Positions 22,474-31,150 of a DNA stretch of 64,000 nt are shown here, piece by piece. The position numbers and the translations under genes were made by a program. The stretch lies in the NCBI GenBank assembly GCA_031426735.1, contig JASJPK010000076.1, forward strand, positions 13,890 to 77,889. Direction: 5' to 3'. Under the pieces are notes generated by a model that was not told where the DNA came from, made no database searches, and was given only the letters and a program-made list of their open reading frames with translations. The first letter of the stretch is position 1; every line of letters begins with the position of its first letter. Origin of the DNA: PFJX01 sp031426735. Lineage in GTDB: Bacteria > Pseudomonadota > Gammaproteobacteria > Burkholderiales > Thiobacillaceae.

Positions 22474-22922
22474 AAAACGTGTTGTTCTCCCTCTTGCTCG
22501 CACTTGCCGTGCCTGCCTATGCCGGCGAAGCGATCCCGGTCGGCGAAGACCCGGTGATCGAACAACGCATGGTCAATCTGGCCGAGGAACTGCGTTGCCT
22601 GGTCTGCCAGAACGAATCGCTGGCCGGATCGCATGCCGAACTGGCGGAAGACTTACGCAAGGAAATTCGCGTCCAGATGAAGGCCGGCAAGAACGACAAG
22701 GAAGTCATCGAATACCTCACCACGCGTTACGGTGACTTCGTGCTGTACCGTCCACCGTTCAAGCCGGTCACCTACATCCTCTGGCTGGGACCGCTGCTGT
22801 TCCTCGCCATCGGCGGTGGCGTCTGGTACGTCACGCTGAAGAAACGCCGTGCCATGAAAGACACCCCGGTGGACGCCACCCAACTCGCTGCCGCCGCTCA
22901 CCTTCTGGAAGACAACAAATGA
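22470..22922 (+). CDS. ccmH: Apocytochrome-reducing protein CcmH (N-terminal type)
   Basis: A 150-residue protein with signal peptide, the LRCLVCQN motif (Cys43, Cys46) and one C-terminal membrane helix. It is the short CcmH/CcmL form; the TPR half is encoded separately as ccmI. It overlaps ccmG (ATGA) and ccmI. Confidence 0.96.
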   Translation: MKNVLFSLLLALAVPAYAGEAIPVGEDPVIEQRMVNLAEELRCLVCQNESLAGSHAELAEDLRKEIRVQMKAGKNDKEVIEYLTTRYGDFVLYRPPFKPVTYILWLGPLLFLAIGGGVWYVTLKKRRAMKDTPVDATQLAAAAHLLEDNK

Positions 22923-24196
22923 ACCCGTTCTGGTCCGTCACCCTGTTCTGGATTGCCGCTGTAGTCAGCGTCGCCATCGCCCTGGTCTTCATCCTGCCGC
23001 CGCTGTTGCGCAAGAAAGAAATCGTCGCCAAAGCGGCGCGGCGCGACATCAACATCGCTGTGTACCGCGATCAGATGAAGGAAATGGAAGCCGATCGCGC
23101 CAATAACCTGTTGTCGGAAGAGCAATTCCAGGCCGGCAAGCTGGAACTGGAAGCACGTCTCGCCGAAGATGCACTGGCCAAGGCCGATGCGACGATGGCG
23201 CCGGTCGCCAGCCGCCGCCTCGGTTTCACGCTTGCCGGCGTGCTGCCGGTGGCTGCATTCGGCATGTATTTCTGGCTGGGCAACCCGATGTCGCTGATTG
23301 CCATCGCCGAGGCACAAGCCAATCCCCAGGTCGCCGCGCCACAAGGCGAGCACGACATCATGAAAATGATTCAGAAGGTCGAGGAAAAGACCAAGACCGA
23401 TCCGAACGATGCCGAAGCCTGGACCATTCTCGGCAAGACCTACGCCGCTGTCGGACATTGGCCGGAGGCGCTGCATGCCTATGAAAAGGCGATGAAGCTG
23501 AAACCCGATGTCCCCGCGATCATGACCGGCTATGCCGAAGCGCTGGCGATCAGCCGCAATCGCGTATTGAAAGGCGAGCCTACCCAGCTCGTACTGAAGG
23601 CGCTGGAAAAAGATCCGGACGACATGAAGGGCCTGGAACTGGCCGCCATCAGCAACTTCCAGGACAAGAACTTTGCCCAGGCCGCCTACTACTTCAAGCA
23701 CCTGCTCAAACTGCTGCCGCCTGAATCGCCCTATGCGCAGGACATCGCGGAAGCCCAGAAGGAAGCCAACCGTCTGGCGCGTGGCGCCGTCACCGGACTG
23801 GACAATCTGGCCGACCCCAACGCGGCAGCCGGCAAGGAACCCGCTGCCGGTCCCGGCGCCAGCATCCACGGCGTGGTGGACATCGCCCCCGCGCTGAAGG
23901 GCAAGTTCAGCGACCAGGACGTGGTCTTCCTGTTCGCCCGTTCCGCCGGCGGCGGCGCCCCGGTGGCCGCCATCCGCGCCACCGCGAACAAATTCCCGCT
24001 GGAATTCGAGCTGTCCGATGCCATGGCCATGAACCCGGACAACAGGCTGTCCAACTTCAAGGAAGTGAATCTGGTCGTGCGCATTACCAAGTCCGGCGAT
24101 CCGAAGGGCGGCCCGGGCGACCTGGAAGGCACGTTGACCAACGTCAAAGTAGGTGCCAAGAACGTCAAGCTGAGTATCGACAAGGTTCGCCCCTGA
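22919..24196 (+). CDS. ccmI: Cytochrome c biogenesis TPR protein CcmI
   Basis: A 425-residue protein with two N-terminal membrane helices flanking a Glu/Lys-rich cytoplasmic loop (about 30-90), then TPRs (about 145-290) and a C-terminal beta domain (about 300-425). CcmI captures the C-termini of apocytochromes and presents them to CcmF-H. Its start overlaps the ccmH stop, and a terminator follows, closing the operon. Confidence 0.95.
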   Translation: MNPFWSVTLFWIAAVVSVAIALVFILPPLLRKKEIVAKAARRDINIAVYRDQMKEMEADRANNLLSEEQFQAGKLELEARLAEDALAKADATMAPVASRRLGFTLAGVLPVAAFGMYFWLGNPMSLIAIAEAQANPQVAAPQGEHDIMKMIQKVEEKTKTDPNDAEAWTILGKTYAAVGHWPEALHAYEKAMKLKPDVPAIMTGYAEALAISRNRVLKGEPTQLVLKALEKDPDDMKGLELAAISNFQDKNFAQAAYYFKHLLKLLPPESPYAQDIAEAQKEANRLARGAVTGLDNLADPNAAAGKEPAAGPGASIHGVVDIAPALKGKFSDQDVVFLFARSAGGGAPVAAIRATANKFPLEFELSDAMAMNPDNRLSNFKEVNLVVRITKSGDPKGGPGDLEGTLTNVKVGAKNVKLSIDKVRP

Positions 24197-24218
24197 ACCT
24201 TGCCCATTTGCGCTGAAT

Positions 24219-24247
24219 CGAAGGCCCGCCGCGTGCGGGCCTTTTTC
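24219..24247 (+). terminator. Rho-independent terminator of the ccm operon
   Basis: Stem AAGGCCCGC/GCGGGCCTT around a short loop, followed by TTTTTC, 22 nt past the ccmI stop. Confidence 0.9.
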
Positions 24248-24299
24248 ATGTGCGCTCAGCTGGACAGCCAACGCTGCGCACTCTCCAGCCGATGCGCCT

Positions 24300-24358
24300 G
24301 TAGGAGCGCCTTCCAAGGCGCGATGCCGGCCCAATCGCGCCTTGGAAGGCGCTCCTAC
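24300..24358. repeat. REPIN, family A (copy 1)
   Basis: Two inverted 25-bp REP units (24300-24324 and 24334-24358), each beginning GTAGGAGCGCCTTCCAAGGC, separated by 9 bp. The GTAG head and internal hairpin are the marks of REP sequences mobilised by RAYT transposases. It lies between the ccm terminator and the PfkB gene. Confidence 0.88.
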
Positions 24359-24476
24359 GCGGGGCGGCGCGTCGATCCGCGCCGGTCAGGAAGAACAAGC
24401 GTGATATGCAAGTCTGTTTTTTCCATCCCCCCGGCGCGACAATCCGCGCCATCCTTAACCACGAGAAGATTCCAGC

Positions 24477-25409
24477 ATGCGCACCCTGATCTGCGGCTCC
24501 ATGGCTTTCGACACCATCATGGTGTTCCACGACCACTTCAAGAACCATATCCTGCCCGAGCAGATTCATATCCTGAACGTCGCCTTTCTGGTGCCGGACA
24601 TGCGCCGCGAATACGGCGGTTGCGCCGGCAACATCGCCTACAACCTGAAGCTGCTCGGCGGCGAGCCGGTGATCATGGCGACCATCGGCGACGACTTCGC
24701 GCCCTATGCTGAACGCCTGAAACGGCTCGAACTCGACGCCAGCCACATCCAGCACGTTGCCGACAGCTTCACGGCGCAGGCGTTTATCACCACTGACCTG
24801 GCCGACAATCAGATCACCGCGTTCCACCCCGGGGCGATGAATTTCGCGCATCGGAACGAAGTCGCGCACGCCAAGGACATCAAGCTCGGCATCATTTCGC
24901 CGGATGGACGCCAGGGCATGATCGAGCACGCGCGCCAGTTCGCCGAAGCCGGCATCCCGTTCATCTTCGATCCCGGCCAGGGCTTGCCGATGTTCGACGG
25001 TGAGGAGTTGCTCGGCTTCATTCAACAGGCCGACTACCTGACCTGCAACGATTACGAAGCGAAACTCCTACAGGAACGCACCGGTCAGACGTTGGAGCAG
25101 TTGGCGAAACAGGTGCGTGCGCTGGTGGTGACGCTGGGCGGCGACGGTTCCCGGATTTATGCCGATGGTCAGGTGCATGACATTCCGACCGCCAAGGCGA
25201 GCGCAGTGGTCGACCCGACCGGTTGCGGCGACGCGTATCGCGCCGGCCTGATGACTGGCATGCACAAGGGCATGGATTGGCCGACCTGCGGCCGCTTGGC
25301 CGGCTTGCTCGGCGCGATCAAGATTGCCCATCGCGGCGGCCAGAACCATCGCTTTACCTGGGGCGAGATCGCCGACCGTTTCAAGGCGGAATACGGCTAT
25401 TCAATTTGA
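24477..25409 (+). CDS. PfkB-family carbohydrate/nucleoside kinase
   Basis: A 310-residue ribokinase-fold kinase with the PfkB C-terminal signature DPTGCGDAYRAGLMTG (general base Asp, anion hole GCGD) and an N-terminal GG-containing motif (YGGCAGNIAYNLKLLGG). Length and motifs fit the adenosine kinase-like branch in Proteobacteria; the exact substrate (adenosine, ribose or other sugar) cannot be told. The following lipoprotein gene starts 11 nt later, so they may be co-transcribed. Confidence 0.88.
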   Translation: MRTLICGSMAFDTIMVFHDHFKNHILPEQIHILNVAFLVPDMRREYGGCAGNIAYNLKLLGGEPVIMATIGDDFAPYAERLKRLELDASHIQHVADSFTAQAFITTDLADNQITAFHPGAMNFAHRNEVAHAKDIKLGIISPDGRQGMIEHARQFAEAGIPFIFDPGQGLPMFDGEELLGFIQQADYLTCNDYEAKLLQERTGQTLEQLAKQVRALVVTLGGDGSRIYADGQVHDIPTAKASAVVDPTGCGDAYRAGLMTGMHKGMDWPTCGRLAGLLGAIKIAHRGGQNHRFTWGEIADRFKAEYGYSI

Positions 25410-25420
25410 GGAGTCGAACC

Positions 25421-25867
25421 ATGAAGGCATTCTGGATTTTGCTGATCCCCGCCGTGCTGGCCGGTTGCGCCAGCGGCCGTGGCGGTGACGACTACGAACG
25501 GGCAGAAGCGCGCCGCGTGTATGAGGTCAAGATGGGCGTGATCGAGCATGTGCGGGAGGTCAAGCTGGAAGGCACCGAGTCCGGCATCGGCGCGGCGGCG
25601 GGCGGCGTCGTTGGCGGCATCGCCGGCAGTACGGCCGGTCGCGGCAAAGGCTCAGCCGTCGGCGCCGTACTCGGCGCCGTGGTCGGCGGTCTGGCCGGCG
25701 CGGCGGGGGAGGAAGCGACGACGCGCAAGAAAGGCGTGGAAATCACCGTCCGCCTCGACTCCGGCCGCACCATCGCCGTGGTGCAGGAAGATCACGATGA
25801 GAAGTTCGTCGTCGGCGAGCGCGTGCGCATCCTGGAATCCGGCAACCAGGCGCGGGTCAGCCGCTGA
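25421..25867 (+). CDS. Glycine-zipper (SlyB-like) outer membrane lipoprotein
   Basis: A 148-residue lipoprotein (lipobox LAGC, Cys15) with a glycine-zipper 2TM segment (about 55-95; GIGAAAGGVVGGIAGSTAG ... GAVVGGLAGAAGEE) and a C-terminal beta domain (VRLDSGRTIAVVQEDHDEKF). This is the layout of SlyB/PcP proteins, which associate with outer membrane integrity under stress. Start ATG at 25421 has GAGGAG upstream. Confidence 0.88.
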   Translation: MKAFWILLIPAVLAGCASGRGGDDYERAEARRVYEVKMGVIEHVREVKLEGTESGIGAAAGGVVGGIAGSTAGRGKGSAVGAVLGAVVGGLAGAAGEEATTRKKGVEITVRLDSGRTIAVVQEDHDEKFVVGERVRILESGNQARVSR

Positions 25868-25973
25868 GAAACACGCCAGCAGGCCCCGGTCATCATTTCT
25901 TCACACGCCGGTCACTAACCCGCAACGCCATTTCCTTACCTTTGCCAAATCAACGCAAAGGAAAGGAAATGAC

Positions 25974-26729
25974 ATGTTGCATGAACATGCCGGCCAGAAC
26001 AGCCGGGTCAAAAAAAGTTTTCGCGTCAGCTTCGCCCGCCATCAGGACGAAGTCAGGGAAGCGCAGCGGCTGCGCTGGAAAGTCTTCGCCGAGGAAATGG
26101 GCGCGCGCCTGAATACACCTGAACCCGGCCTCGACATCGACTTGTACGACGCCTATTGCGAACATCTGCTGGTGCGCGATCCGGACAGCGGCGAAGTCGT
26201 GGGCACCTATCGCATCCTCAGCCCGAGCGCCGCCAAGCGCGTCGGCAACTACTATTCCGAATCCGAATTCGACCTGACCCGTTTGCAGCATCTGCGCGGC
26301 CGCCTGGTCGAACTGGGCCGCTCCTGCGTACATGCCGACTACCGCAGCGGCAGCGTCATCACGCTGCTCTGGGCCGGTCTGGCCGAATACATGCTGCAAA
26401 GCAAGCACGAATACCTGATCGGCTGCGCCAGCATCGGCATGGCCGACGGAGGCCATAACGCCGCCGGCATCTGGCATGCCGTGCGCGAAAAACACCTGGC
26501 GCCGATCGAACTGCACGTCTTCCCGCGCTGCCCGTTGCCGCTGGACGCGCTGGAAAGCGCCGCCGCCCCGTTGCTGCCGCCGCTGGTCAAAGGCTATTTG
26601 CGCCTGGGCGCCTACGTCTGCGGCGAGCCGGCCTGGGACCCGGATTTCAATACCGCCGACCTGCCCATCCTGCTGCCGCTGAACCGGCTCAACCCGAGCT
26701 ATGCGCGGCATTTCATGAAAGCGGCGTAG
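25974..26729 (+). CDS. olsB: GNAT-type ornithine N-acyltransferase (OlsB-like)
   Basis: A 251-residue protein with the Acetyltransf_5 pattern: EAQRLRWKVFAEEMGA, DxYCEHLLVRD, GTYRILSP, and ELGRSCVHADYRSGSVITLLWAGLAEYM. This family makes lyso-ornithine lipid by transferring a 3-hydroxyacyl group from ACP to ornithine; older annotation calls it hemolysin-like. Start ATG at 25974 has AAAGGAA upstream. The second enzyme, OlsA, is not adjacent, so the specific substrate is inferred from family. Confidence 0.8.
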   Translation: MLHEHAGQNSRVKKSFRVSFARHQDEVREAQRLRWKVFAEEMGARLNTPEPGLDIDLYDAYCEHLLVRDPDSGEVVGTYRILSPSAAKRVGNYYSESEFDLTRLQHLRGRLVELGRSCVHADYRSGSVITLLWAGLAEYMLQSKHEYLIGCASIGMADGGHNAAGIWHAVREKHLAPIELHVFPRCPLPLDALESAAAPLLPPLVKGYLRLGAYVCGEPAWDPDFNTADLPILLPLNRLNPSYARHFMKAA

Positions 26730-26744
26730 TCGTTCGCTGTCCCC

Positions 26745-26802
26745 GTAGGAGCGCCTTCCAAGGCGCGATAGGCCGGCATCGCGCCTTGGAAGGCGCTCCT
26801 AC
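26745..26802. repeat. REPIN, family A (copy 2)
   Basis: Same 25-bp REP unit as at 24300, inverted at 26745-26769 and 26778-26802 with an 8-bp spacer, starting 15 nt after the olsB-like stop. Confidence 0.88.
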
Positions 26803-26811
26803 GCAGTATTT

Positions 26812-26835
26812 GTAGGTCGGCAATCCTTTGCCGAC
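26812..26835. repeat. Single REP unit of another family
   Basis: GTAGGTCGGCAATCCTTTGC continues to CGAC, forming a GTCGGCAA/TTTGCCGAC hairpin with the GTAG head; immediately beside a family A REPIN. Confidence 0.6.
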
Positions 26836-26883
26836 TGATCTTCTCGCGGCAGGGGTTCGCCGCCCGATTTCCTTGCCTGTAAG

Positions 26884-26917
26884 CTCAAGGCTGTGCAAAT
26901 CAACAGCCTTGAGTTTT
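26884..26917 (+). terminator. Intrinsic-terminator-like hairpin directly before a start codon
   Basis: Perfect 11-bp stem CTCAAGGCTGT/ACAGCCTTGAG, 8-nt loop, then TTTT; it ends 4-8 nt before the ATG at 26922. It could end upstream transcripts or control translation of the pseudouridine synthase gene. Confidence 0.6.
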
Positions 26918-26921
26918 GACC

Positions 26922-27596
26922 ATGATCTACGCCCCGCCGGCGCCTGAGGGCGACACGCCGTTTGAATTGATTTACGCCGATGACCACATGCTGGTGCTGA
27001 ACAAGCCCAGCGGTTTGCTGTCCGTGCCCGGCCGCGGCCCGGACAAACAGGATTGCCTAAGCGCGCGCGTGCAGCGGCACTATCCGGATGCGCTGATCGT
27101 GCACCGGCTGGATTTGCAGACTTCCGGCCTGCTGGCGATGGCGCGCGGCATCGAAGCGCAGCGTGCCATCAACCGGTCTTTCGAACAGCGCCAGGTGCAC
27201 AAGCGTTACCAGGCTGTGGTCGATGGAATCGCCCGCGCCGAAGGTCCGGATGAGTGGGGCGTGATCGACCTGCCGCTCGAACTGGATTGGCCGAACCGGC
27301 CGAAACACATTGTCGACTACGTCAATGGCAGGCCCAGCGTGACGCGCTGGCGCGTGTTGTCGCCGGAGCCAGAACTGCATGGCACGCGCCTGGAACTGGA
27401 GCCGGTGACCGGCCGTTCGCATCAGTTGCGGGTGCACCTGCAAGCCATCGGCCACCCGATCCTGGGCGACGATCTGTATGCCGGCGCCGACGCCATCGCC
27501 CGTGCCAGCCGATTGCTGCTGCATGCCTGCGAACTGAATCTGCCGCATCCGGCAAGCGGCGAAGTCATGTCGTTCCGCAGTCCGCCGCCGTTCTGA
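26922..27596 (+). CDS. RluA-family pseudouridine synthase
   Basis: A 224-residue enzyme with the RluA-family catalytic motif VHRLDLQTSGLLAMAR (catalytic Asp in HRLD) and the C-terminal RSHQLRVHLQAIGHPILGDDLY. No S4 domain is present, so it is the short RluA/RluA-like type that modifies 23S rRNA and/or tRNA uridines. A TTG six bases upstream is an alternative start, but ATG is preferred. No normal ribosome site is visible, because a hairpin occupies the region before the ATG. Confidence 0.88.
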   Translation: MIYAPPAPEGDTPFELIYADDHMLVLNKPSGLLSVPGRGPDKQDCLSARVQRHYPDALIVHRLDLQTSGLLAMARGIEAQRAINRSFEQRQVHKRYQAVVDGIARAEGPDEWGVIDLPLELDWPNRPKHIVDYVNGRPSVTRWRVLSPEPELHGTRLELEPVTGRSHQLRVHLQAIGHPILGDDLYAGADAIARASRLLLHACELNLPHPASGEVMSFRSPPPF

Positions 27597-27649
27597 TGTC
27601 CCGAAGTTGACGGTCCATGTTTAGACGTGAACCGAGTTGGAGCCTGCTT

Positions 27650-28933
27650 ATGATCGGTAAATCCTTGAACGGATTGCTGCGGGTCGTTGTATTGCTGGTT
27701 TTGCTCATCTCCCCTCTGCTCGTACAAGCGCAGTCGCCTGATGCCTGGAGCGAGCCGGGCGCGGACGGACAACCCCGGGTCCATCTCTATTTCTTCTGGT
27801 CGCTACGTTGTCCGCATTGCCTGGAAGCGCGGCCCGAGGTCGAGGCGCTGGCGCAGGCGCAGCCGTGGATCGTGCTGCATTCGCTGGAATTGACCCAGCA
27901 TCGGGAAAACGTCGACCGCTACGTCGCGATGGCCGCCGAACTTGGCGAGCAGGCGCAATCGGTGCCGGCATTCCTGTTTTGCGGCCAGATGCAGGTTGGC
28001 TGGGAGCGCGGCAGCGGTGGAACGACTTTGCTGCATCGTCTGGAAGATTGCCGCGCCCGCGTGGCGGCGGGCGGCAGGCTGGGCGGCGACAAGGGCCGGA
28101 CGCTAGCGCCGCCGGATACCACGCTGCATCTGCCCTGGATCGGTACGCTGGATGCGCGCACGTTATCGCTGCCGGTGCTGACCGTGCTGATCGCCGGCAT
28201 GGACGCGTTCAATCCATGCGCGTTCTTCGTCCTGTTGTTTCTGCTCTCGCTGCTGGTGCATCAGCAGGATCGCCGCCGCATGGCCTTGATCGGCGGCATC
28301 TTCGTGCTGTTTTCAGGGCTGATGTATTTCGCCTTCATGGCGGCCTGGCTCAGCCTGTTCCGCATCATGGGCAGTCTGCCCTGGGTCACCGCCGCCGCCG
28401 GTGCGCTGGCGTTCGGCATCGGCCTGGTCAACACCAAGGACTTCTTCGCCTTCAAAGCAGGCGTCTCGCTTTCCATCCCGGAATCGCGCAAGGCCGACAT
28501 TTTCCGGCGCGGCCGTGCCATTCTCGCCGCCGGCAGCCTGCCGGCCATGCTGCTAGCCACCGTCCTGCTCGCCATCGCGGCCAATTTCTACGAATTGTTG
28601 TGCACTGCCGGTTTCCCGATGGTCTACACCCGCCTGCTCACCCTGCAGGCGGAGAACAGCGCGCAACATCTGGCCTATCTCGCCCTGTACAACGTCATCT
28701 ATGTGCTGCCGCTGTTGGTGATCGTGTTCGCCTTCGTCCGTACGCTGGGCGCGCGCAAGCTGAGCGAACGCGAGGGCCGCCTGTTGAAGCTCCTCTCCGG
28801 CCTCATGATGCTGGGACTCGGCATCCTGCTGCTGGCCGTGCCGGAGTGGCTCGACAACCTGGCCGCGACGCTGGCTTTGATGCTGACCGCAATCGGTTTG
28901 ACCTGGCTGGCTGCACGCATGACGCGGGTGTGA
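27650..28933 (+). CDS. Thioredoxin-like domain fused to a CcdA/DsbD-like membrane domain
   Basis: A 427-residue protein. After a signal/anchor helix comes a thioredoxin-fold domain with active site RCPHC (Cys54, Cys57), then six or so membrane segments with cysteines in NPCAFFVLLFLLSLL (Cys190) and LLCTAGFP (Cys318), the pair expected in CcdA-like electron conduits. Start 27650 has TTGGAG upstream; a Met at 27617 is less likely. It probably carries reducing power from the cytoplasm to periplasmic thiols. It could serve cytochrome c maturation, since the ccm operon nearby lacks its own ccdA (inference). Confidence 0.8.
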   Translation: MIGKSLNGLLRVVVLLVLLISPLLVQAQSPDAWSEPGADGQPRVHLYFFWSLRCPHCLEARPEVEALAQAQPWIVLHSLELTQHRENVDRYVAMAAELGEQAQSVPAFLFCGQMQVGWERGSGGTTLLHRLEDCRARVAAGGRLGGDKGRTLAPPDTTLHLPWIGTLDARTLSLPVLTVLIAGMDAFNPCAFFVLLFLLSLLVHQQDRRRMALIGGIFVLFSGLMYFAFMAAWLSLFRIMGSLPWVTAAAGALAFGIGLVNTKDFFAFKAGVSLSIPESRKADIFRRGRAILAAGSLPAMLLATVLLAIAANFYELLCTAGFPMVYTRLLTLQAENSAQHLAYLALYNVIYVLPLLVIVFAFVRTLGARKLSEREGRLLKLLSGLMMLGLGILLLAVPEWLDNLAATLALMLTAIGLTWLAARMTRV

Positions 28934-29003
28934 ATCCTGGCTGCGAGTCGAGGTATAAAGCTGCTAATTCCGTAACACGGTTTTTTCCTTAGGAGGCGCT
29001 GCG

Positions 29004-29843
29004 ATGGCCGGACAAAGCTGGTGGGGTGCAACGCAGTGGGCGGCTTATCTGGAACACCAGGAACAGCCGATCAAGGCGGCCAGCAAAGTGGCGCTGCGCG
29101 AACTGGAAGCGGCCTCCGGCGACAGCCTGACCGGCCAGGCCTACGCCGCGCTGATGCTGGACGATCCGATGCTGGCGCTGCGTCTGATCAAGGAGGCAAA
29201 CAAGCGTCTGCCCCGGCGCATGGCGCGCGACATCACCACCCCGCTCGGCGTCGTCATGGCTTTGGGCACCGTCGCCTTCCGTGAGCAGATCGAATCCGCA
29301 CCGGAAGTCGCTGCAGAAAATACCGGTTTCATGGCCTGCGAAGCGCGCGCCTCGCTGGCCGCACGTATCGCCTTTGCCTGGGGGGCGCTGCATTACGATC
29401 TCGACTCCGGCGAACTGGCGATGGCCGCCTTGCTGGCCAATGCCGGCGAAGTGGAAATGTGGGTGTTCAAGCCTGAATTGCCGCAGTCGGCGCTGGATGA
29501 ACTGCACAGCGGCCGCGCCACTCGCAGCGAAGCCGCGCAACGGCAAGCCTGCGGCTTTGCCTTTCTCGATATCACGCTGCTGCTGATCGACGCCTGGAAC
29601 CTGCCGCAATTGATCAAACATCTGATCCGCGGCGACGAAGGCCTGCGCGCGCGCCTCGCCCGCCTGGCGGTGAACGCCGCCCGCCACCTCAGCAATGGCG
29701 CCAGCGATCCGGCCCTGCCCGACGACATGCGCGAAGCGGCGAAACTGACCGGCGCGACGCTGGCGCAGGTCATCGCTGTGCTGCCGGATATCGGGGCGGA
29801 AGAAAAATCTGCGCTGCTGGAAGCAACGGAACCCGCCGAGTAG
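29004..29843 (+). CDS. HDOD-domain protein
   Basis: A 279-residue soluble protein, all helical, resembling HDOD domains: SLTGQAYAALMLDDPMLALRLIKEAN, LGVVMALGTVAFREQI, LLANAGEVEMWVF and LLIDAWNLPQLI at the positions of the degenerate HD metal-site helices. HDOD proteins are signalling scaffolds often tied to c-di-GMP or two-component networks; a GGDEF-EAL protein lies 3 kb downstream. AGGAGG precedes the ATG. No catalytic function is claimed. Confidence 0.75.
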   Translation: MAGQSWWGATQWAAYLEHQEQPIKAASKVALRELEAASGDSLTGQAYAALMLDDPMLALRLIKEANKRLPRRMARDITTPLGVVMALGTVAFREQIESAPEVAAENTGFMACEARASLAARIAFAWGALHYDLDSGELAMAALLANAGEVEMWVFKPELPQSALDELHSGRATRSEAAQRQACGFAFLDITLLLIDAWNLPQLIKHLIRGDEGLRARLARLAVNAARHLSNGASDPALPDDMREAAKLTGATLAQVIAVLPDIGAEEKSALLEATEPAE

Positions 29844-29942
29844 AGCCGCCGGGCCGAGTTCGTCCCAAACCGGAATGCATGGAAACTATCGCCATGCGAA
29901 CATCGGTTCCCGAAACCAAGCCTTGGCCATTGGAGACACCCC

Positions 29943-30152
29943 ATGCGATCCCTGCCGCTCTTTCCCTTGCTCCTGCTGCTTGGCGCCTGTGGCGCGGAAA
30001 CCGCTGGCACAGCCGCAGTAGGCGGACAGTCTGTCGTGCAGCAAGCCGAACAGGCCAATGCCCTCAAGGCGCAGGTACTGGACCAGATCGATGCTGCCGC
30101 TCAGTTGGAGCAACAGCGCTTGAAACAGGCTGAGCAAGCAGCCAAGCCCTGA
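29943..30152 (+). CDS. Small lipoprotein
   Basis: A 69-residue protein with signal peptide and lipobox LGAC (Cys16), then an Ala/Gln-rich helix (QQAEQANALKAQVLDQIDAA) that could form a coiled coil. It lies 40 nt before the DUF4349 lipoprotein gene, so they are likely co-transcribed. Function unknown. Confidence 0.7.
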   Translation: MRSLPLFPLLLLLGACGAETAGTAAVGGQSVVQQAEQANALKAQVLDQIDAAAQLEQQRLKQAEQAAKP

Positions 30153-30192
30153 GAGACACTGCGTTTCCATTTACCACCGCTGGAACATCGTG

Positions 30193-31062
30193 ATGCCTAG
30201 CCTTGCCACCCTTGCCCCACGCCTGACCGGCTTCGCCCTGCTCCTGGCCTTGCTGGCCGGCTGCGGCCATAAGGAAGAGGCGGCCATGCCGGCGGCAGCG
30301 CCCGCAGAGGCCATGGATGCGGCGGCGCGCGCTGTGGGGCCGGAAGGCGCCCAGGAAGATGCCATGGCTGCCGCGCCCGAAGCCACCGCCAAATACCTGG
30401 CCGAGCGCCAATATTGGGACTACGAACTTCCCGAAGCGGATATCGAAGGTCGTTGGCAGGCCCACATGAAACTCTGCCGGGTCGACTGCGAAGTTCTGGA
30501 AGCCAGCCTGAGCAAATCCGCCCACGCACCGGTGCGGGCGCATCTGCTGCTGCGCATAGGCCGGCCTAACGCGGCGAAGCTGATGACCGCCATGGGCGAC
30601 GCCGGTGTCAGCGAGCGCCGGGTCGAGCGGGAAGACAAGACCATGCAGGTGATCGACGCCGAGGCCCGGCTGAAAAACCTGGCCGAACTGCGCGACCGCC
30701 TGCGCGGTCTGCTCGCCACCCGCACCGGCGCGCTGAAGGATGTGTTGGAAACAGAAAGAGAACTTGCTCGCGTGCAAGGCGATCTGGACGCGATGACCGC
30801 CCAGCGCCGGGTGCTCGCCAACGAAACCGAAAAGATCCTGCTGGAGGCCAACTACCGCGCCACTCCCAGCCTGGGCGAAACGGGAGCCATGCAACCGTTG
30901 GTGGAAGCCTGGGGTGAGGCTGGCAACGCTTTTGCGCGTAGCCTGGCCGCCTCCCTGATGTTCATCGTCCAGGCGTTGCCCTGGCTGGTCATCGTGCTGC
31001 CGGCCGGTTGGGGCGCCTGGCGGCTGCTGCGCCGCTTGTTCAAACAACGTCAGGCCAAATAG
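30193..31062 (+). CDS. DUF4349 lipoprotein
   Basis: A 289-residue lipoprotein (lipobox LAGC near residue 24) with Ala/Met-rich N-terminal linker, a DUF4349 domain (about 95-245; GVSERRVEREDKTMQVIDAEARLKNL split as two motifs, with a coiled coil ELRDRLRGLLATRTGALKD) and a C-terminal membrane helix (about 253-275) plus basic tail. An overlapping GTG one codon upstream is an alternative start. Family function is unknown; the combination of lipid anchor and C-terminal helix suggests it spans or bridges membranes. A REPIN follows. Confidence 0.8.
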   Translation: MPSLATLAPRLTGFALLLALLAGCGHKEEAAMPAAAPAEAMDAAARAVGPEGAQEDAMAAAPEATAKYLAERQYWDYELPEADIEGRWQAHMKLCRVDCEVLEASLSKSAHAPVRAHLLLRIGRPNAAKLMTAMGDAGVSERRVEREDKTMQVIDAEARLKNLAELRDRLRGLLATRTGALKDVLETERELARVQGDLDAMTAQRRVLANETEKILLEANYRATPSLGETGAMQPLVEAWGEAGNAFARSLAASLMFIVQALPWLVIVLPAGWGAWRLLRRLFKQRQAK

Positions 31063-31081
31063 GCTGGCCGACCCGAAGGGT

Positions 31082-31150
31082 GTAGGAGCGCCTTCCAAGG
31101 CGCGATTGTTCGCAGCGTCGAAGGCATCGCGCCTTGGAAGGCGCTCCTAC
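31082..31150. repeat. REPIN, family A (copy 3)
   Basis: Inverted 25-bp units at 31082-31106 and 31126-31150, 19-bp spacer. Its last base directly abuts the stop codon of the convergent DUF1343 gene, so it sits exactly between two 3' ends. Confidence 0.88.
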
